From Pseudomonas chlororaphis (GTDB taxonomy: Bacteria; Pseudomonadota; Gammaproteobacteria; Pseudomonadales; Pseudomonadaceae), in NCBI RefSeq assembly GCF_003731765.1, contig NZ_MOAL01000006.1, positions 378,563 to 442,562 on the forward strand: 64,000 bases of DNA. The letters are read 5' to 3'. Shown piece after piece: positions 1 to 10,592 of the stretch. Below the pieces are notes generated by a model. It worked only from the letters and a program-made list of their open reading frames with translations. It was not told the origin of the DNA and ran no database searches. Every line of letters begins with the position of its first letter. The stretch's first letter is position 1. The position numbers and the translations under genes are program-made.

Positions 1-606
1 CAGGCGGATATTGCCGTTGGCGGCCTTTTCGAAGAGTTTGTCCTGGAGGATTTTCTCCGAGCGCAGTTTGTCGCGGCGATGCACCAGGTGCACTTCCTTG
101 GCGATGTTCGACAGGTACAGGGCTTCCTCCACGGCGGTGTTGCCGCCGCCGACCACTGCGACCACTTGGTTGCGATAAAAGAAGCCGTCGCAGGTGGCGC
201 AGGCCGAGACGCCCTTGCCGGCAAACGCCTCTTCGGACGGCAGGCCCAGGTACTGGGCTGAAGCGCCCGTGGCGATGATCAGCGCGTCGCAGCTGTAGAC
301 GCCGCTGTCACCCTTGAGGATAAACGGCCGCTGCTGCAACTCCGCGGTATGGATGTGGTCGTAGACGATCTCGGTGTCGAAGCGCTCGGCATGCTTTTGC
401 ATACGCTCCATCAGCGCCGGGCCGGTCAGGCCTTCCACATCCCCCGGCCAGTTATCGACTTCGGTGGTGGTGGTCAACTGGCCGCCGGCCTGCAAGCCGG
501 TGATCACCGTCGGTTTGAGGTTGGCGCGGGCGGCATACACGGCGGCGCTGTAACCGGCAGGGCCGGAGCCCAGGATAATCACGCGAGAATGCTTCGTTTG
601 GTTCAT
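1..606 (-). CDS. trxB: Thioredoxin reductase (5' part; gene runs off the window start)
   Basis: Reads leftward from an ATG at 604-606 and leaves the window after 202 codons, so roughly the last third is missing. It shows the N-terminal FAD-binding motif GSGPAGYS (about residues 13-20), the TrxR GGQLTTTT segment, and the redox-active CATC centre (Cys136 and Cys139), followed by the start of the NADPH-binding GGGNTA motif. The enzyme reduces thioredoxin with NADPH in the cytoplasm. A good ribosome-binding sequence (GAGGTG) lies just upstream of the start. It is divergent from ftsK, an arrangement usual in Pseudomonas. Identification is by family motifs and context. Confidence 0.96.
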   Translation of the reverse strand, partial: MNQTKHSRVIILGSGPAGYSAAVYAARANLKPTVITGLQAGGQLTTTTEVDNWPGDVEGLTGPALMERMQKHAERFDTEIVYDHIHTAELQQRPFILKGDSGVYSCDALIIATGASAQYLGLPSEEAFAGKGVSACATCDGFFYRNQVVAVVGGGNTAVEEALYLSNIAKEVHLVHRRDKLRSEKILQDKLFEKAANGNIRL

Positions 607-903
607 AAAAACACCTCATAAGCCTTTGTCACAAAAGAGAATGCATGCTCAAATTGCGGACTGCGTAACCAGCCTTTGGCGATGCTGTCCGCGTGATATC
701 ACGGCGTGGCATGGCCAGGACGGATCCGTACAATCCAGATATGTATCCAGCATATTCAGAATTGCACTATTTCAGGATCAAGGGGCAGAGTGTTAAAAGT
801 AGCCCCAGTTATGCCGGTCAACTTTATTTACCTGCTCGGCTTGAGCAGTATTTTGTAGTCAATCAACAGTTGGACGCGCCCCTGGCGCAGGAAAAGACGC
901 GTT
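607..903. promoter_or_regulatory. Intergenic region between divergent trxB and ftsK
   Basis: 297 bases separate the trxB and ftsK starts, so promoters for both genes must lie here or within the gene edges. No open frame here looks coding. I see no confident -35/-10 pair, operator or RNA gene; the stretch is clearly more AT-rich than its neighbours, as expected of a promoter region. Confidence 0.5.
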
Positions 904-3312
904 TTGAAGAAATCCACCGCAGCACCTAAAACAGTAGTTCCCGCCTGGCGTCAGCAATTGCACTACCGACTCAAGGAAGGTGCACTGATTGCCATTGGAG
1001 CCCTGTGCCTGTTCTTGATGATGGCATTGTTGACCTATGGCAAGGACGATCCGGGCTGGAGCCATAACAGCAAGATTGAAGATGTACAGAACTTCGGCGG
1101 TCCTGCCGGTTCTTACAGCGCCGATATCCTGTTTATGGTGTTGGGTTATTTCGCCTATATCTTTCCACTGTTGCTGGCGATCAAGACTTATCAGATTTTC
1201 CGCCAGCGCCACGAGCCTTGGCAGTGGAGCGGCTGGCTGTTCTCCTGGCGCCTGATCGGCCTGGTGTTCCTGGTGCTGTCGGGTGCGGCGCTGGCGCACA
1301 TTCATTTTCACGCGGCCACCGGTTTGCCGGCCGGCGCTGGCGGTGCCTTGGGCGAGAGCCTGGGCGATCTGGCAAAAAATGCCCTGAACATCCAGGGCAG
1401 CACCCTGATGTTCATTGCCCTGTTCCTGTTCGGCCTGACGGTGTTCACGGACCTGTCGTGGTTCAAGGTGATGGACATCACTGGCAAGATCACCCTTGAC
1501 CTGTTTGAACTGTTCCAGGGCGCCGCCAACCGTTGGTGGGCCGCTCGCGTCGAACGTAAACAACTGGTGGCGCAATTGCGCGAAGTGGATGCCCGGGTCG
1601 ACGAAGTGGTGGCCCCGACCGTGACCGACAAGCGCGAGCAGGCCAAGGTCAAGGAGCGCTTGATCGAGCGCGAGCAGGCCCTGAGCAAGCACATGTCCGA
1701 GCGCGAGAAGCAGGTGCCGCCGGTGATTGCCCCTGCGCCGCCGAAAGCGCCGGAGCCGAGCAAGCGTGTGCAGAAAGAGAAGCAAGTGCCGCTGTTTATC
1801 GACAGCGCGGTAGAAGGCACCTTGCCGCCGATTTCGATCCTCGACCCGGCAGAAAAGAAACAACTGAATTACTCCCCCGAATCCTTGGCGGCCGTTGGCC
1901 ACTTGTTGGAAATCAAGCTCAAGGAATTCGGCGTCGAAGTGTCCGTGGACTCGATCCACCCCGGCCCGGTGATTACCCGTTACGAGATCCAGCCGGCCGC
2001 CGGCGTGAAGGTCAGCCGTATCGCCAACCTGGCCAAGGACTTGGCCCGCTCCCTGGCCGTGACCAGCGTGCGCGTAGTGGAAGTGATTCCCGGCAAGACC
2101 ACCGTGGGCATCGAGATTCCCAACGAAGACCGACAGATCGTGCGCTTCTCCGAAGTGTTGTCGACGCCTGAGTACGATAACTTCAAATCGCCGGTGACCC
2201 TGGCCCTGGGCCACGACATCGGCGGCCGGCCGGTGATCACCGACCTGGCGAAGATGCCGCACCTGCTGGTGGCCGGTACCACCGGTTCCGGTAAGTCGGT
2301 GGGGGTCAACGCGATGATCCTGTCGATCCTGTTCAAGTCCGGGCCGGATGACGCCAAGCTGATCATGATCGACCCGAAAATGCTTGAGCTGTCGATCTAC
2401 GAAGGCATCCCGCACCTGCTGTGCCCGGTGGTGACCGACATGAAAGACGCCGCCAATGCCCTGCGCTGGAGCGTGGCCGAGATGGAGCGGCGCTATAAGC
2501 TGATGGCGAAGATGGGCGTGCGTAACCTGTCCGGCTTCAACCACAAGGTCAAGGAGGCCGAAGAGGCCGGTACGCCGCTCACCGACCCACTGTACAACCG
2601 TGAGAGCATCCACGACGAAGCGCCGCTGCTGACCAAGCTGCCGACCATCGTGGTGGTGGTGGACGAATTCGCCGACATGATGATGATCGTCGGCAAGAAG
2701 GTTGAAGAACTGATTGCCCGTATCGCCCAGAAGGCCCGTGCCGCCGGTATCCACTTGATCCTCGCGACCCAGCGCCCTTCGGTGGACGTGATCACCGGTC
2801 TGATCAAGGCCAACATCCCGACCCGCATGGCGTTCCAGGTATCCAGCAAGATCGACTCGCGGACCATCATCGACCAGGGTGGCGCCGAGCAACTGCTGGG
2901 CCACGGTGACATGCTCTACATGCCACCGGGCACCAGCTTGCCGATTCGAGTCCACGGTGCGTTTGTTTCCGACGACGAAGTGCATCGTGTGGTGGAGGCC
3001 TGGAAACTGCGGGGCGCCCCGGAATACAACGACGACATCCTCAACGGTGTCGAAGAGGCGGGCAGCGGTTTTGACGGTGGCAGCGGCGGCGGTGACGGCG
3101 ATGATGCCGAGACCGACGCGCTCTACGACGAAGCCGTGCAGTTCGTCCTGGAAAGCCGCCGGGCCTCCATTTCGGCGGTGCAACGCAAGCTGAAGATCGG
3201 CTACAACCGTGCCGCACGCATGATCGAAGCCATGGAAATGGCGGGTGTGGTCACCGCCATGAACACCAACGGTTCCCGGGAAGTCCTGGCCCCTGGCCCC
3301 TCCCGCGACTGA
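904..3312 (+). CDS. ftsK: DNA translocase FtsK
   Basis: An 802-residue FtsK: an N-terminal membrane domain (several hydrophobic segments in residues ~20-195) anchoring it at the septum, a short charged linker, then the RecA-like motor with Walker A GTTGSGKS near residue 458 and Walker B VVVVDEFADM near residue 582. The C-terminal gamma winged helix (~residues 735-795), which reads KOPS sites, follows an acidic glycine-rich linker. The linker is short, as is typical of Pseudomonas FtsK. It pumps chromosome ends and helps XerCD resolve dimers. The best start is TTG at 904 with AGGAAAAG upstream; no in-frame ATG fits the family N-terminus MKKSTAAPK. Confidence 0.96.
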   Translation: MKKSTAAPKTVVPAWRQQLHYRLKEGALIAIGALCLFLMMALLTYGKDDPGWSHNSKIEDVQNFGGPAGSYSADILFMVLGYFAYIFPLLLAIKTYQIFRQRHEPWQWSGWLFSWRLIGLVFLVLSGAALAHIHFHAATGLPAGAGGALGESLGDLAKNALNIQGSTLMFIALFLFGLTVFTDLSWFKVMDITGKITLDLFELFQGAANRWWAARVERKQLVAQLREVDARVDEVVAPTVTDKREQAKVKERLIEREQALSKHMSEREKQVPPVIAPAPPKAPEPSKRVQKEKQVPLFIDSAVEGTLPPISILDPAEKKQLNYSPESLAAVGHLLEIKLKEFGVEVSVDSIHPGPVITRYEIQPAAGVKVSRIANLAKDLARSLAVTSVRVVEVIPGKTTVGIEIPNEDRQIVRFSEVLSTPEYDNFKSPVTLALGHDIGGRPVITDLAKMPHLLVAGTTGSGKSVGVNAMILSILFKSGPDDAKLIMIDPKMLELSIYEGIPHLLCPVVTDMKDAANALRWSVAEMERRYKLMAKMGVRNLSGFNHKVKEAEEAGTPLTDPLYNRESIHDEAPLLTKLPTIVVVVDEFADMMMIVGKKVEELIARIAQKARAAGIHLILATQRPSVDVITGLIKANIPTRMAFQVSSKIDSRTIIDQGGAEQLLGHGDMLYMPPGTSLPIRVHGAFVSDDEVHRVVEAWKLRGAPEYNDDILNGVEEAGSGFDGGSGGGDGDDAETDALYDEAVQFVLESRRASISAVQRKLKIGYNRAARMIEAMEMAGVVTAMNTNGSREVLAPGPSRD

Positions 3313-3379
3313 CCACAGAGCGACCCGGGTGGCGCAATGACGCGCCGCCTGTATTCCCACGACATTGATGAGGACTCCC

Positions 3380-4003
3380 ATGCGTCTTATCCGCATGTTG
3401 CTGCTGCCGGTACTGGCCATTACCACCTTGTCGGCCCACGCCGATCCGAAGGATGTGGCGCGTCTGACCCAATTGCTGGAAAAATCCCAGACCCTGACGG
3501 CGCGCTTCTCCCAGCTGACCCTCGATGGCAGCGGCACCCAGTTGCAGGAAACTGCCGGTGAAATGTCCCTGCAGCGCCCTGGCCTGTTCTACTGGCACAC
3601 CGACGCACCGCAAGAGCAACTGATGGTGTCCGATGGTCAGAAAGTCTCCCTGTGGGACCCGGACCTGGAACAAGTGACCATCAAGAAGCTCGACCAGCGT
3701 CTGACCCAGACCCCGGCCTTGCTGCTGTCCGGTGACGTGTCGAAAATCAGCGAAAGCTTCGACATCAGCGCCAAGGAAGCCGGCGGCGTGATCGACTTCA
3801 CCCTCAAGCCGAAGACCAAGGACACCCTGTTCGACAGCCTGCGCCTGTCGTTCCGCAATGGCATGGTCAACGACATGCAGTTGATCGACAGCGTCGGCCA
3901 ACGCACCAACATCCTGTTCACCGGGGTCAAGGCCAACGAGCCGATCCCGGCGTCCAAGTTCAAGTTCGACATCCCCAAGGGTGCCGACGTGATTCAAGAG
4001 TAA
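3380..4003 (+). CDS. lolA: Outer-membrane lipoprotein carrier LolA
   Basis: A 207-residue periplasmic chaperone that takes lipoproteins from LolCDE at the inner membrane to LolB at the outer membrane. A clear signal peptide (MRLIRMLLLPV...SAHA, about 21 residues) precedes the LolA fold, and length matches the family. An upstream in-frame ATG at 3368 exists, but the ATG at 3380 has TGAGGA 6 bases before it and starts the signal peptide, so it is preferred. It follows ftsK by 67 bases and precedes rarA by 34, consistent with co-transcription. Confidence 0.94.
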   Translation: MRLIRMLLLPVLAITTLSAHADPKDVARLTQLLEKSQTLTARFSQLTLDGSGTQLQETAGEMSLQRPGLFYWHTDAPQEQLMVSDGQKVSLWDPDLEQVTIKKLDQRLTQTPALLLSGDVSKISESFDISAKEAGGVIDFTLKPKTKDTLFDSLRLSFRNGMVNDMQLIDSVGQRTNILFTGVKANEPIPASKFKFDIPKGADVIQE

Positions 4004-4037
4004 CCAGCCGAAACACACGAGGTTGCAAAGGTACGCC

Positions 4038-5363
4038 ATGGACCTGTTTCGTAGTGCCCCGATCGCTCAACCCCTGGCCGCCCGCTTGCGTGCGGTCAAC
4101 TTGGACGAGTACGTCGGTCAGCAGCACCTGTTGGCCCGGGGCAAGCCTTTGCGCGAAGCCCTGGAGCAGGGCGCCCTGCATTCGATGATTTTCTGGGGCC
4201 CGCCCGGGGTGGGCAAGACCACCCTGGCCCGGCTGCTGGCGGAAGTCTCGGATGCGCACTTCGAAACGGTTTCGGCGGTGCTGGCCGGGGTCAAGGAAAT
4301 CCGTCAGGCGGTGGAAATCGCCAAGCAGCAGGCCGGGCAATACGGCCGTCGGACCATCCTTTTCGTCGATGAAGTGCACCGCTTCAACAAGTCCCAGCAA
4401 GATGCCTTCCTGCCGTATGTGGAAGACGGCACCCTGATTTTTATCGGTGCCACCACCGAGAACCCGTCTTTCGAGCTGAACAATGCCTTGCTCTCCCGGG
4501 CGCGGGTCTATGTGCTCAAGAGCCTCGACGAGGCGGCGCTCAAGACCCTGGTGCAGCGCGCACTCACCGAAGAGCGTGGCCTGGGTCAGCGCCAGTTGAG
4601 CCTCAGTGACGAAGGCTTCCAGATGCTGCTGTCGGCGGCGGATGGCGATGGCCGGCGCCTGCTCAACCTGCTGGAAAACGCCTCGGACCTGGCCGAAGAC
4701 GGCAGCGAGATGGGCGTCGACCTGCTGCAAAGCTTGTTGGGCGACACCCGTCGGCGTTTCGACAAGGGCGGTGAAGCCTTCTACGACCAGATTTCCGCAT
4801 TGCACAAATCGGTTCGCGGCTCCAATCCCGACGGCGCCCTGTACTGGTTCGCACGCATGCTCGATGGCGGCTGCGACCCGCTGTACCTGGCCCGGCGCGT
4901 GGTGCGCATGGCCAGCGAAGACATCGGCAACGCCGACCCTCGTGCCCTGAGCCTGTGCCTTGCAGCTTGGGATGTGCAGGAGCGCCTTGGCAGCCCGGAA
5001 GGCGAGCTGGCGGTGGCCCAGGCCATCACCTACCTGGCCTGTGCGCCGAAAAGCAACGCCGTGTACATGGGCTTCAAGGCCGCCATGCGCAGCGCCGCCG
5101 AGCATGGTTCCCTGGAAGTGCCGCTGCACCTGCGCAATGCCCCGACCAAGCTGATGAAGCAGTTGGGCTATGGCGACGAATACCGCTACGCCCACGATGA
5201 GCCGGATGCCTACGCCGCCGGCGAAGACTATTTTCCCGAAGAACTTGAGCCGCAACCTTTCTACCAGCCGGTGCCCCGTGGCCTGGAATTGAAGATCGGT
5301 GAAAAGCTCAACCACCTCGCCGCCCTGGATCGCTCAAGCCCCCGCCAGCGGAGAAAACCGTGA
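4038..5363 (+). CDS. rarA: Replication-associated recombination protein A (MgsA/RarA AAA+ ATPase)
   Basis: A 441-residue clamp-loader-like AAA+ ATPase acting at stalled replication forks. Visible are Walker A GPPGVGKTT near residue 55, Walker B FVDEVHRFN near residue 110, the sensor-1 GATTENPSFE motif, and the C-terminal RarA tetramerisation region, with conserved segments such as RMASEDIGNADPRAL. The ATG at 4038 gives the family start MDLFRSAPI; an upstream in-frame alternative codon at 4023 would only add a few residues. The stop overlaps the crcB start by 4 bases. Confidence 0.95.
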   Translation: MDLFRSAPIAQPLAARLRAVNLDEYVGQQHLLARGKPLREALEQGALHSMIFWGPPGVGKTTLARLLAEVSDAHFETVSAVLAGVKEIRQAVEIAKQQAGQYGRRTILFVDEVHRFNKSQQDAFLPYVEDGTLIFIGATTENPSFELNNALLSRARVYVLKSLDEAALKTLVQRALTEERGLGQRQLSLSDEGFQMLLSAADGDGRRLLNLLENASDLAEDGSEMGVDLLQSLLGDTRRRFDKGGEAFYDQISALHKSVRGSNPDGALYWFARMLDGGCDPLYLARRVVRMASEDIGNADPRALSLCLAAWDVQERLGSPEGELAVAQAITYLACAPKSNAVYMGFKAAMRSAAEHGSLEVPLHLRNAPTKLMKQLGYGDEYRYAHDEPDAYAAGEDYFPEELEPQPFYQPVPRGLELKIGEKLNHLAALDRSSPRQRRKP

Positions 5364-5734
5364 TTCCATTGATTCTCGCCGTCTCGGCGGGCGGCGTCGC
5401 CGGCACCCTGTTGCGCTTTGCCACCGGCAATTGGATCAGCGCCAATTGGCCGCGGCACTTCTATACCGCGACGCTGGCCGTTAATATCGTCGGCTGCTTG
5501 CTGATCGGTGTGTTGTACGGCCTGTTTTTGCTGCGCCCGGAAGTGCCTATCGAGGTGCGTGCCGGGTTGATGGTGGGCTTCCTCGGCGGCCTGACGACTT
5601 TTTCATCCTTTTCCCTGGATACCCTGCGTCTGCTGGAAAGCGGGCAGGTGCCGCTGGCCCTGGGCTATGCGGCCATCAGTGTATTCGGCGGGCTGCTCGC
5701 GACCTGGGCCGGCCTGACCTTGACCAAACTTTGA
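5360..5734 (+). CDS. crcB: Fluoride channel CrcB/Fluc
   Basis: A 124-residue, four-helix inner-membrane protein of the Fluc family, which exports fluoride as a dual-topology dimer. The diagnostic segment GFLGGLTTFSSFSLDT (~residues 73-88) is present, with NIVGCLLIGVLYG in the second helix. It begins with GTG overlapping the rarA TGA by 4 bases, so it is translationally coupled; because it lies inside an operon there is no room for a fluoride riboswitch directly upstream. Confidence 0.93.
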   Translation: MIPLILAVSAGGVAGTLLRFATGNWISANWPRHFYTATLAVNIVGCLLIGVLYGLFLLRPEVPIEVRAGLMVGFLGGLTTFSSFSLDTLRLLESGQVPLALGYAAISVFGGLLATWAGLTLTKL

Positions 5735-5750
5735 TAAACGAGAGACCGAC

Positions 5751-7031
<1,281 letters not shown>

Positions 7032-8426
7032 ATGGAATTTCTGCCGCTGTTTCACAACCTCCGCGGCAGCCGTGTATTGGTGGTCGGTGGGGGGGAGATT
7101 GCCTTGCGCAAATCCCGCCTGCTGGCCGACGCCGGTGCGCAACTGCGGGTCGTTGCGCCCGAGATCGAAGTGCAATTGCAGGAACTGATCGTCGCCAGTG
7201 GCGGCGAATCCCTGCTGCGCGGCTATCTTGAGTCGGACCTGGACGGCTGCACCCTGATCATCGCCGCCACCGACGATGAGCCGCTCAATGCTCAAGTGTC
7301 TGCCGATGCCCATCGGCGTTGCGTGCCGGTCAATGTGGTGGACGCGCCCGCCCTGTGCAGCGTGATCTTCCCAGCCATTGTCGACCGCTCACCGCTGGTC
7401 ATTGCGGTCTCCAGCGGCGGCGATGCGCCGGTGCTGGCGCGCCTGATCCGGGCCAAGCTGGAAACCTGGATTCCGTCCACCTACGGCCAACTGGCCGGTT
7501 TGGCCGCGCGTTTTCGGGCGCAGGTCAAAGGGCTGTTTCCGGATGTCCAGCAGCGCCGGGCGTTTTGGGAGGACGTGTTCCAGGGGCCGATTGCCGACCG
7601 CCAACTGGCCGGTCAGGGTTCCGAGGCCGAGCGCCTGCTGATCGCCAAGATCGAAGGCAAGGCGTCCCACGCACCGGGCGAGGTTTATCTGGTGGGGGCG
7701 GGCCCGGGTGATCCGGACCTGCTGACCTTCCGCGCCTTGCGCCTGATGCAGCAAGCGGACGTGGTGTTGTACGACCGTTTGGTCGCACCGGCGATTCTTG
7801 AGCTGTGCCGCCGCGATGCCGAGCGGGTCTACGTCGGCAAGCGTCGCGCCGACCACGCCGTGCCCCAGGACCAGATCAACCAGCAATTGGTGACCCTGGC
7901 CAAGCAAGGCAAGCGGGTGGTGCGCCTCAAGGGCGGCGATCCGTTTATCTTTGGGCGGGGCGGGGAAGAGATCGAAGAACTGGCGGCCCACGGCATTCCT
8001 TTCCAGGTGGTGCCGGGCATTACCGCGGCCAGCGGCTGCTCGGCGTATGCCGGCATTCCGTTGACCCACCGGGATTACGCCCAGTCCGTGCGTTTTGTCA
8101 CCGGCCACCTCAAGGATGGCAGCACCAACCTGCCGTGGAGCGACCTAGTCGCGCCTTCGCAAACCCTGGTGTTCTACATGGGGTTGGTGGGTTTGCCGAC
8201 CATCTGTGAGTCGTTGATCCAGCACGGTCGCTCGGCCGATACCCCGGCGGCCCTGATCCAGCAAGGCACCACCGCCAATCAGCGGGTGTTCACTGGCACC
8301 CTGGCGAACCTGCCGCAATTGGTGGCGGAGCATGAAGTGCATGCGCCGACCCTGGTGATCGTCGGTGAAGTGGTGCAGCTTCGCGAGAAGCTCGCCTGGT
8401 TCGAAGGCGCCCAGTCCAGCGTCTGA
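7032..8426 (+). CDS. cysG: Siroheme synthase CysG (trifunctional)
   Basis: A 464-residue fusion. The N-terminal half is the precorrin-2 dehydrogenase/sirohydrochlorin ferrochelatase module, with the NAD-binding motif VVGGGEIALRKSRLL at residues ~16-30. The C-terminal half is uroporphyrinogen-III C-methyltransferase, with VGAGPGDPDLLTFRAL (~residues 220-235) and RLKGGDPFIFGRGGEE. It makes siroheme for sulfite and nitrite reductases. The ATG directly abuts the serS stop, so translation is probably coupled. Transcription ends near a REP-type inverted pair before the convergent yqjG. Confidence 0.96.
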   Translation: MEFLPLFHNLRGSRVLVVGGGEIALRKSRLLADAGAQLRVVAPEIEVQLQELIVASGGESLLRGYLESDLDGCTLIIAATDDEPLNAQVSADAHRRCVPVNVVDAPALCSVIFPAIVDRSPLVIAVSSGGDAPVLARLIRAKLETWIPSTYGQLAGLAARFRAQVKGLFPDVQQRRAFWEDVFQGPIADRQLAGQGSEAERLLIAKIEGKASHAPGEVYLVGAGPGDPDLLTFRALRLMQQADVVLYDRLVAPAILELCRRDAERVYVGKRRADHAVPQDQINQQLVTLAKQGKRVVRLKGGDPFIFGRGGEEIEELAAHGIPFQVVPGITAASGCSAYAGIPLTHRDYAQSVRFVTGHLKDGSTNLPWSDLVAPSQTLVFYMGLVGLPTICESLIQHGRSADTPAALIQQGTTANQRVFTGTLANLPQLVAEHEVHAPTLVIVGEVVQLREKLAWFEGAQSSV

Positions 8427-8427
8427 A

Positions 8428-8490
8428 AGCTTCGCCGGCAAGCCTGCCCCCACACGATCTGTGTAGGTGCCGGCTCGCTGGCGAAAGCGT
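8428..8490. repeat. REP-type inverted pair between convergent cysG and yqjG
   Basis: Two inverted copies of a diverged Pseudomonas REP core face each other: CGCCGGCAAGCCTGCCCCC and its partner TAGGTGCCGGCTCGCTGGCG. They can fold into a long hairpin and sit between two converging genes, where they may act as a bidirectional stop. The core is a less regular match than the REPs further right in the window. Confidence 0.7.
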
Positions 8491-8492
8491 CC

Positions 8493-9491
8493 TTATTTCC
8501 CCTGCCACACCCCTCGGCCACTCAAGCTCTGCCGGTCATGGGCTGCGTTGAAATCCTGCTGCGGCCCCTTCGGCACAATCCCGGTGGGGTTGATGGTGCG
8601 ATGGCTGGCGTAGTAGTGCCCCTTGATATGGGTGAAGTCCACGGTCTCGGCGATTCCCGGCCATTGGTACAGCTCCCGCAGCCAGTTCGACAGGTTCGGG
8701 TAGTCGGCAATGCGCCTCAGGTTGCACTTGAAGTGGCTGTAATACACCGCGTCGAACCGAATCAGGGTGGTGAACAGGCGGATATCCGCTTCAGTCAGGT
8801 AGTCGCCCGCCAGGTAGCGGTTTTCCCCCAGGCGCTGCTCCAGCCAATCCAGCTCTGCGAACACATCGTCAAACGCCGTTTCATAGGCCTGCTGTGACGT
8901 GGCGAAACCGGCGCGGTACACACCATTGTTGACGGCCGGATAGATGCGCTCGTTGAGGGCGTCGATCTGGCTGCGCAAGGCTGGCGGGTAGAAGTCCAGG
9001 TTATTGCCGGTCAGGCCGTCGAAGGCGCTGTTGAACATGCGGATGATCTCCGCCGATTCGTTGCTGACAATCCGTTGCTGCTGTTTGTCCCAGAGCACTG
9101 GCACGGTGACACGGCCGGTGTAGTCAGCGGTATCGGCGGTGTAGCGCTGGTGCATAAAGTTCAGGTGGTCGAGGGCATCGCCGCTGGAGCCGAAGTCGCG
9201 GTCGAAGGTCCAGCCGTTTTCCAGCATCAGCCAGCTGACCACGGACACATCGATCAGGCCTTCAAGGCCTTTGAGCTTGCGCAGGATCAGGGTGCGATGG
9301 GCCCAGGGGCAGGCCAGGGAGACGTAGAGGTGGTAACGACCGGCTTCGGCTGCAAAGCCGCCAGTGCCGCTGGGCCCTGGCGCGCCGTCGGCGGTGACCC
9401 AGTGGCGGCGCTGTGCTTGCTCACGTTGGAACGAGCCGTCTTTGCTTTCATACCACTGGTCATGCCAGCGCCCTTCGATCAGCAGACCCAT
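8493..9491 (-). CDS. yqjG: Glutathionyl-hydroquinone reductase (Xi-class GST, YqjG family)
   Basis: A 332-residue Xi-class glutathione transferase-like enzyme. The N-terminal thioredoxin-fold carries the family hallmark SLACPWAHRTLILRKLKGL with nucleophilic Cys61, followed by the helical C-terminal domain (the YLAGDYLTEADIRLFTTL segment is characteristic). Members reduce glutathionyl-hydroquinones to hydroquinones in the cytoplasm. Length and motifs match the family throughout. It converges on cysG with a REP pair between them and reads in the same direction as ybiB, from which it is separated by 89 bases. Confidence 0.9.
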   Translation of the reverse strand: MGLLIEGRWHDQWYESKDGSFQREQAQRRHWVTADGAPGPSGTGGFAAEAGRYHLYVSLACPWAHRTLILRKLKGLEGLIDVSVVSWLMLENGWTFDRDFGSSGDALDHLNFMHQRYTADTADYTGRVTVPVLWDKQQQRIVSNESAEIIRMFNSAFDGLTGNNLDFYPPALRSQIDALNERIYPAVNNGVYRAGFATSQQAYETAFDDVFAELDWLEQRLGENRYLAGDYLTEADIRLFTTLIRFDAVYYSHFKCNLRRIADYPNLSNWLRELYQWPGIAETVDFTHIKGHYYASHRTINPTGIVPKGPQQDFNAAHDRQSLSGRGVWQGK

Positions 9492-9580
9492 GGGAAAACT
9501 CCTCAGCTATTTTGCGTTGGAGTGCAGTCTATTCCGATGAGTTCGAACAAAAAGCGCAAAGCCTGGGGCTTTATGATCGA

Positions 9581-10582
9581 TTAAATCGATTGGTCTCGGC
9601 CGTCCCAATATTGCTGGGCCAACTCGAACGCCTGCTCCCGGGGCGTGCCCAAGCCGCGCAAGGCCAGGGCCATGGTGGCGATCAGCGCCAGTTGCGGGTA
9701 GCTGTCCACCACCTCGCCACGCCAGACCGCAATCAGTTGGGCTGGGTCGAGGCTGGCTGGCTTCACATGGCGCTGCGCCGACAGGGCCGGCCACTCTTCA
9801 TCCCAACTGACGCCGCCGGTGCTGCCGTACAGATGGCTGAGGCTGTCCGGGTTGATTTCGATTTCGCCGCCGTCGCCTTTGATCACGATCACGTTGTCCC
9901 CCAGCAGGCCGCTGGCATCGCGGTGCACGCCCTGGTAGCCGGGGTGGAAAATACTCTGCAGACCGCAGCGCGCGCCCAGCGGGTTGAGAATTCGCGCCAG
10001 GGAGTGAATCGGCGAACGCAGGCCCAAGGTGTTGCGCAGGTCGATCATGCGCTGCAACTGCGGGGCCCAGGCGCCGAGGGGAATAAAGGCCAGGTTGCCC
10101 TGATCCAGGGCCTGGCTCACCGAAGCCCAGTTGTGGCACAAGGGAATCCCCAGGGGTTCCAACAGTTGCTCGGTGTACAAACGCCCGGCGGTGTGGGCGC
10201 CGCCACCGTGCAGCAGGATGCGTACGCCGTTTTGCGCCAGGCATTTGGCCGCCAGCAGGTACCAGGGCAGGTGGCGTTTCTTGCCGGCGTAGGTTGGCCA
10301 GTCCAGGTCCAGGGCAATCGCCGGGGCGTGCAGGCGCTCGCGCAAGGCTTCGGTGAAACCGGCCAGTTCCTCCGGGCTTTCTTCCTTGTGCCGCAACAAC
10401 ATAAGGAAAGCGCCGAGTTGGGTGTCCTCGACTTTTTCGTCCAGCAGCATGCCCATCGCCTCTCGGGCTTCTTCCCGGGTCAGGCTGCGGGCGCCGCGCT
10501 TGCCCTTGCCGAGGATGCGAACGAACTGGGCGAAGGGGTGCTCGGCCGGGGTTTCGGTGATCAGCGGGGTGAAGTCGTTCAT
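9581..10582 (-). CDS. ybiB: YbiB/TrpD2-like nucleic-acid-binding protein (anthranilate phosphoribosyltransferase fold)
   Basis: A 333-residue member of the glycosyltransferase family 3 fold related to TrpD; YbiB of E. coli binds nucleic acids rather than making tryptophan. It has the helical N-terminal domain (SLTREEAREAMGMLLD) and the glycine-rich VRILLHGGGAHTAGRLYTEQ loop. An in-frame ATG 45 bases further upstream (10627) lies in island DNA; the ATG at 10582 (MNDFTPLI) is preferred because it has GGAAG close by and lies exactly where the ancestral tusE-ybiB junction would put it. The island boundary falls just upstream, so its original operon promoter is now ~16 kb away. Confidence 0.82.
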   Translation of the reverse strand: MNDFTPLITETPAEHPFAQFVRILGKGKRGARSLTREEAREAMGMLLDEKVEDTQLGAFLMLLRHKEESPEELAGFTEALRERLHAPAIALDLDWPTYAGKKRHLPWYLLAAKCLAQNGVRILLHGGGAHTAGRLYTEQLLEPLGIPLCHNWASVSQALDQGNLAFIPLGAWAPQLQRMIDLRNTLGLRSPIHSLARILNPLGARCGLQSIFHPGYQGVHRDASGLLGDNVIVIKGDGGEIEINPDSLSHLYGSTGGVSWDEEWPALSAQRHVKPASLDPAQLIAVWRGEVVDSYPQLALIATMALALRGLGTPREQAFELAQQYWDGRDQSI

Positions 10583-10586
10583 AGCT

Positions 10587-10592
10587 TCCGGA
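10587..10592. other. Candidate island boundary repeat, ybiB side
   Basis: TCCGGA (self-complementary) lies 5 bases upstream of the ybiB start; the same 6-mer is at the tusE end. Six bases can match by chance, so this is a weak att candidate supported mainly by how neatly it rebuilds the operon. Confidence 0.4.

Noticed and set aside
859..3537. 892-codon open frame on the minus strand over ftsK
   Set aside because: Low-complexity, His/Gly/Arg-rich antisense frame of GC-rich DNA; ftsK on the other strand has full motifs.
5340..5360. Fluoride riboswitch before crcB
   Set aside because: crcB overlaps rarA by 4 bases; no separate leader exists.
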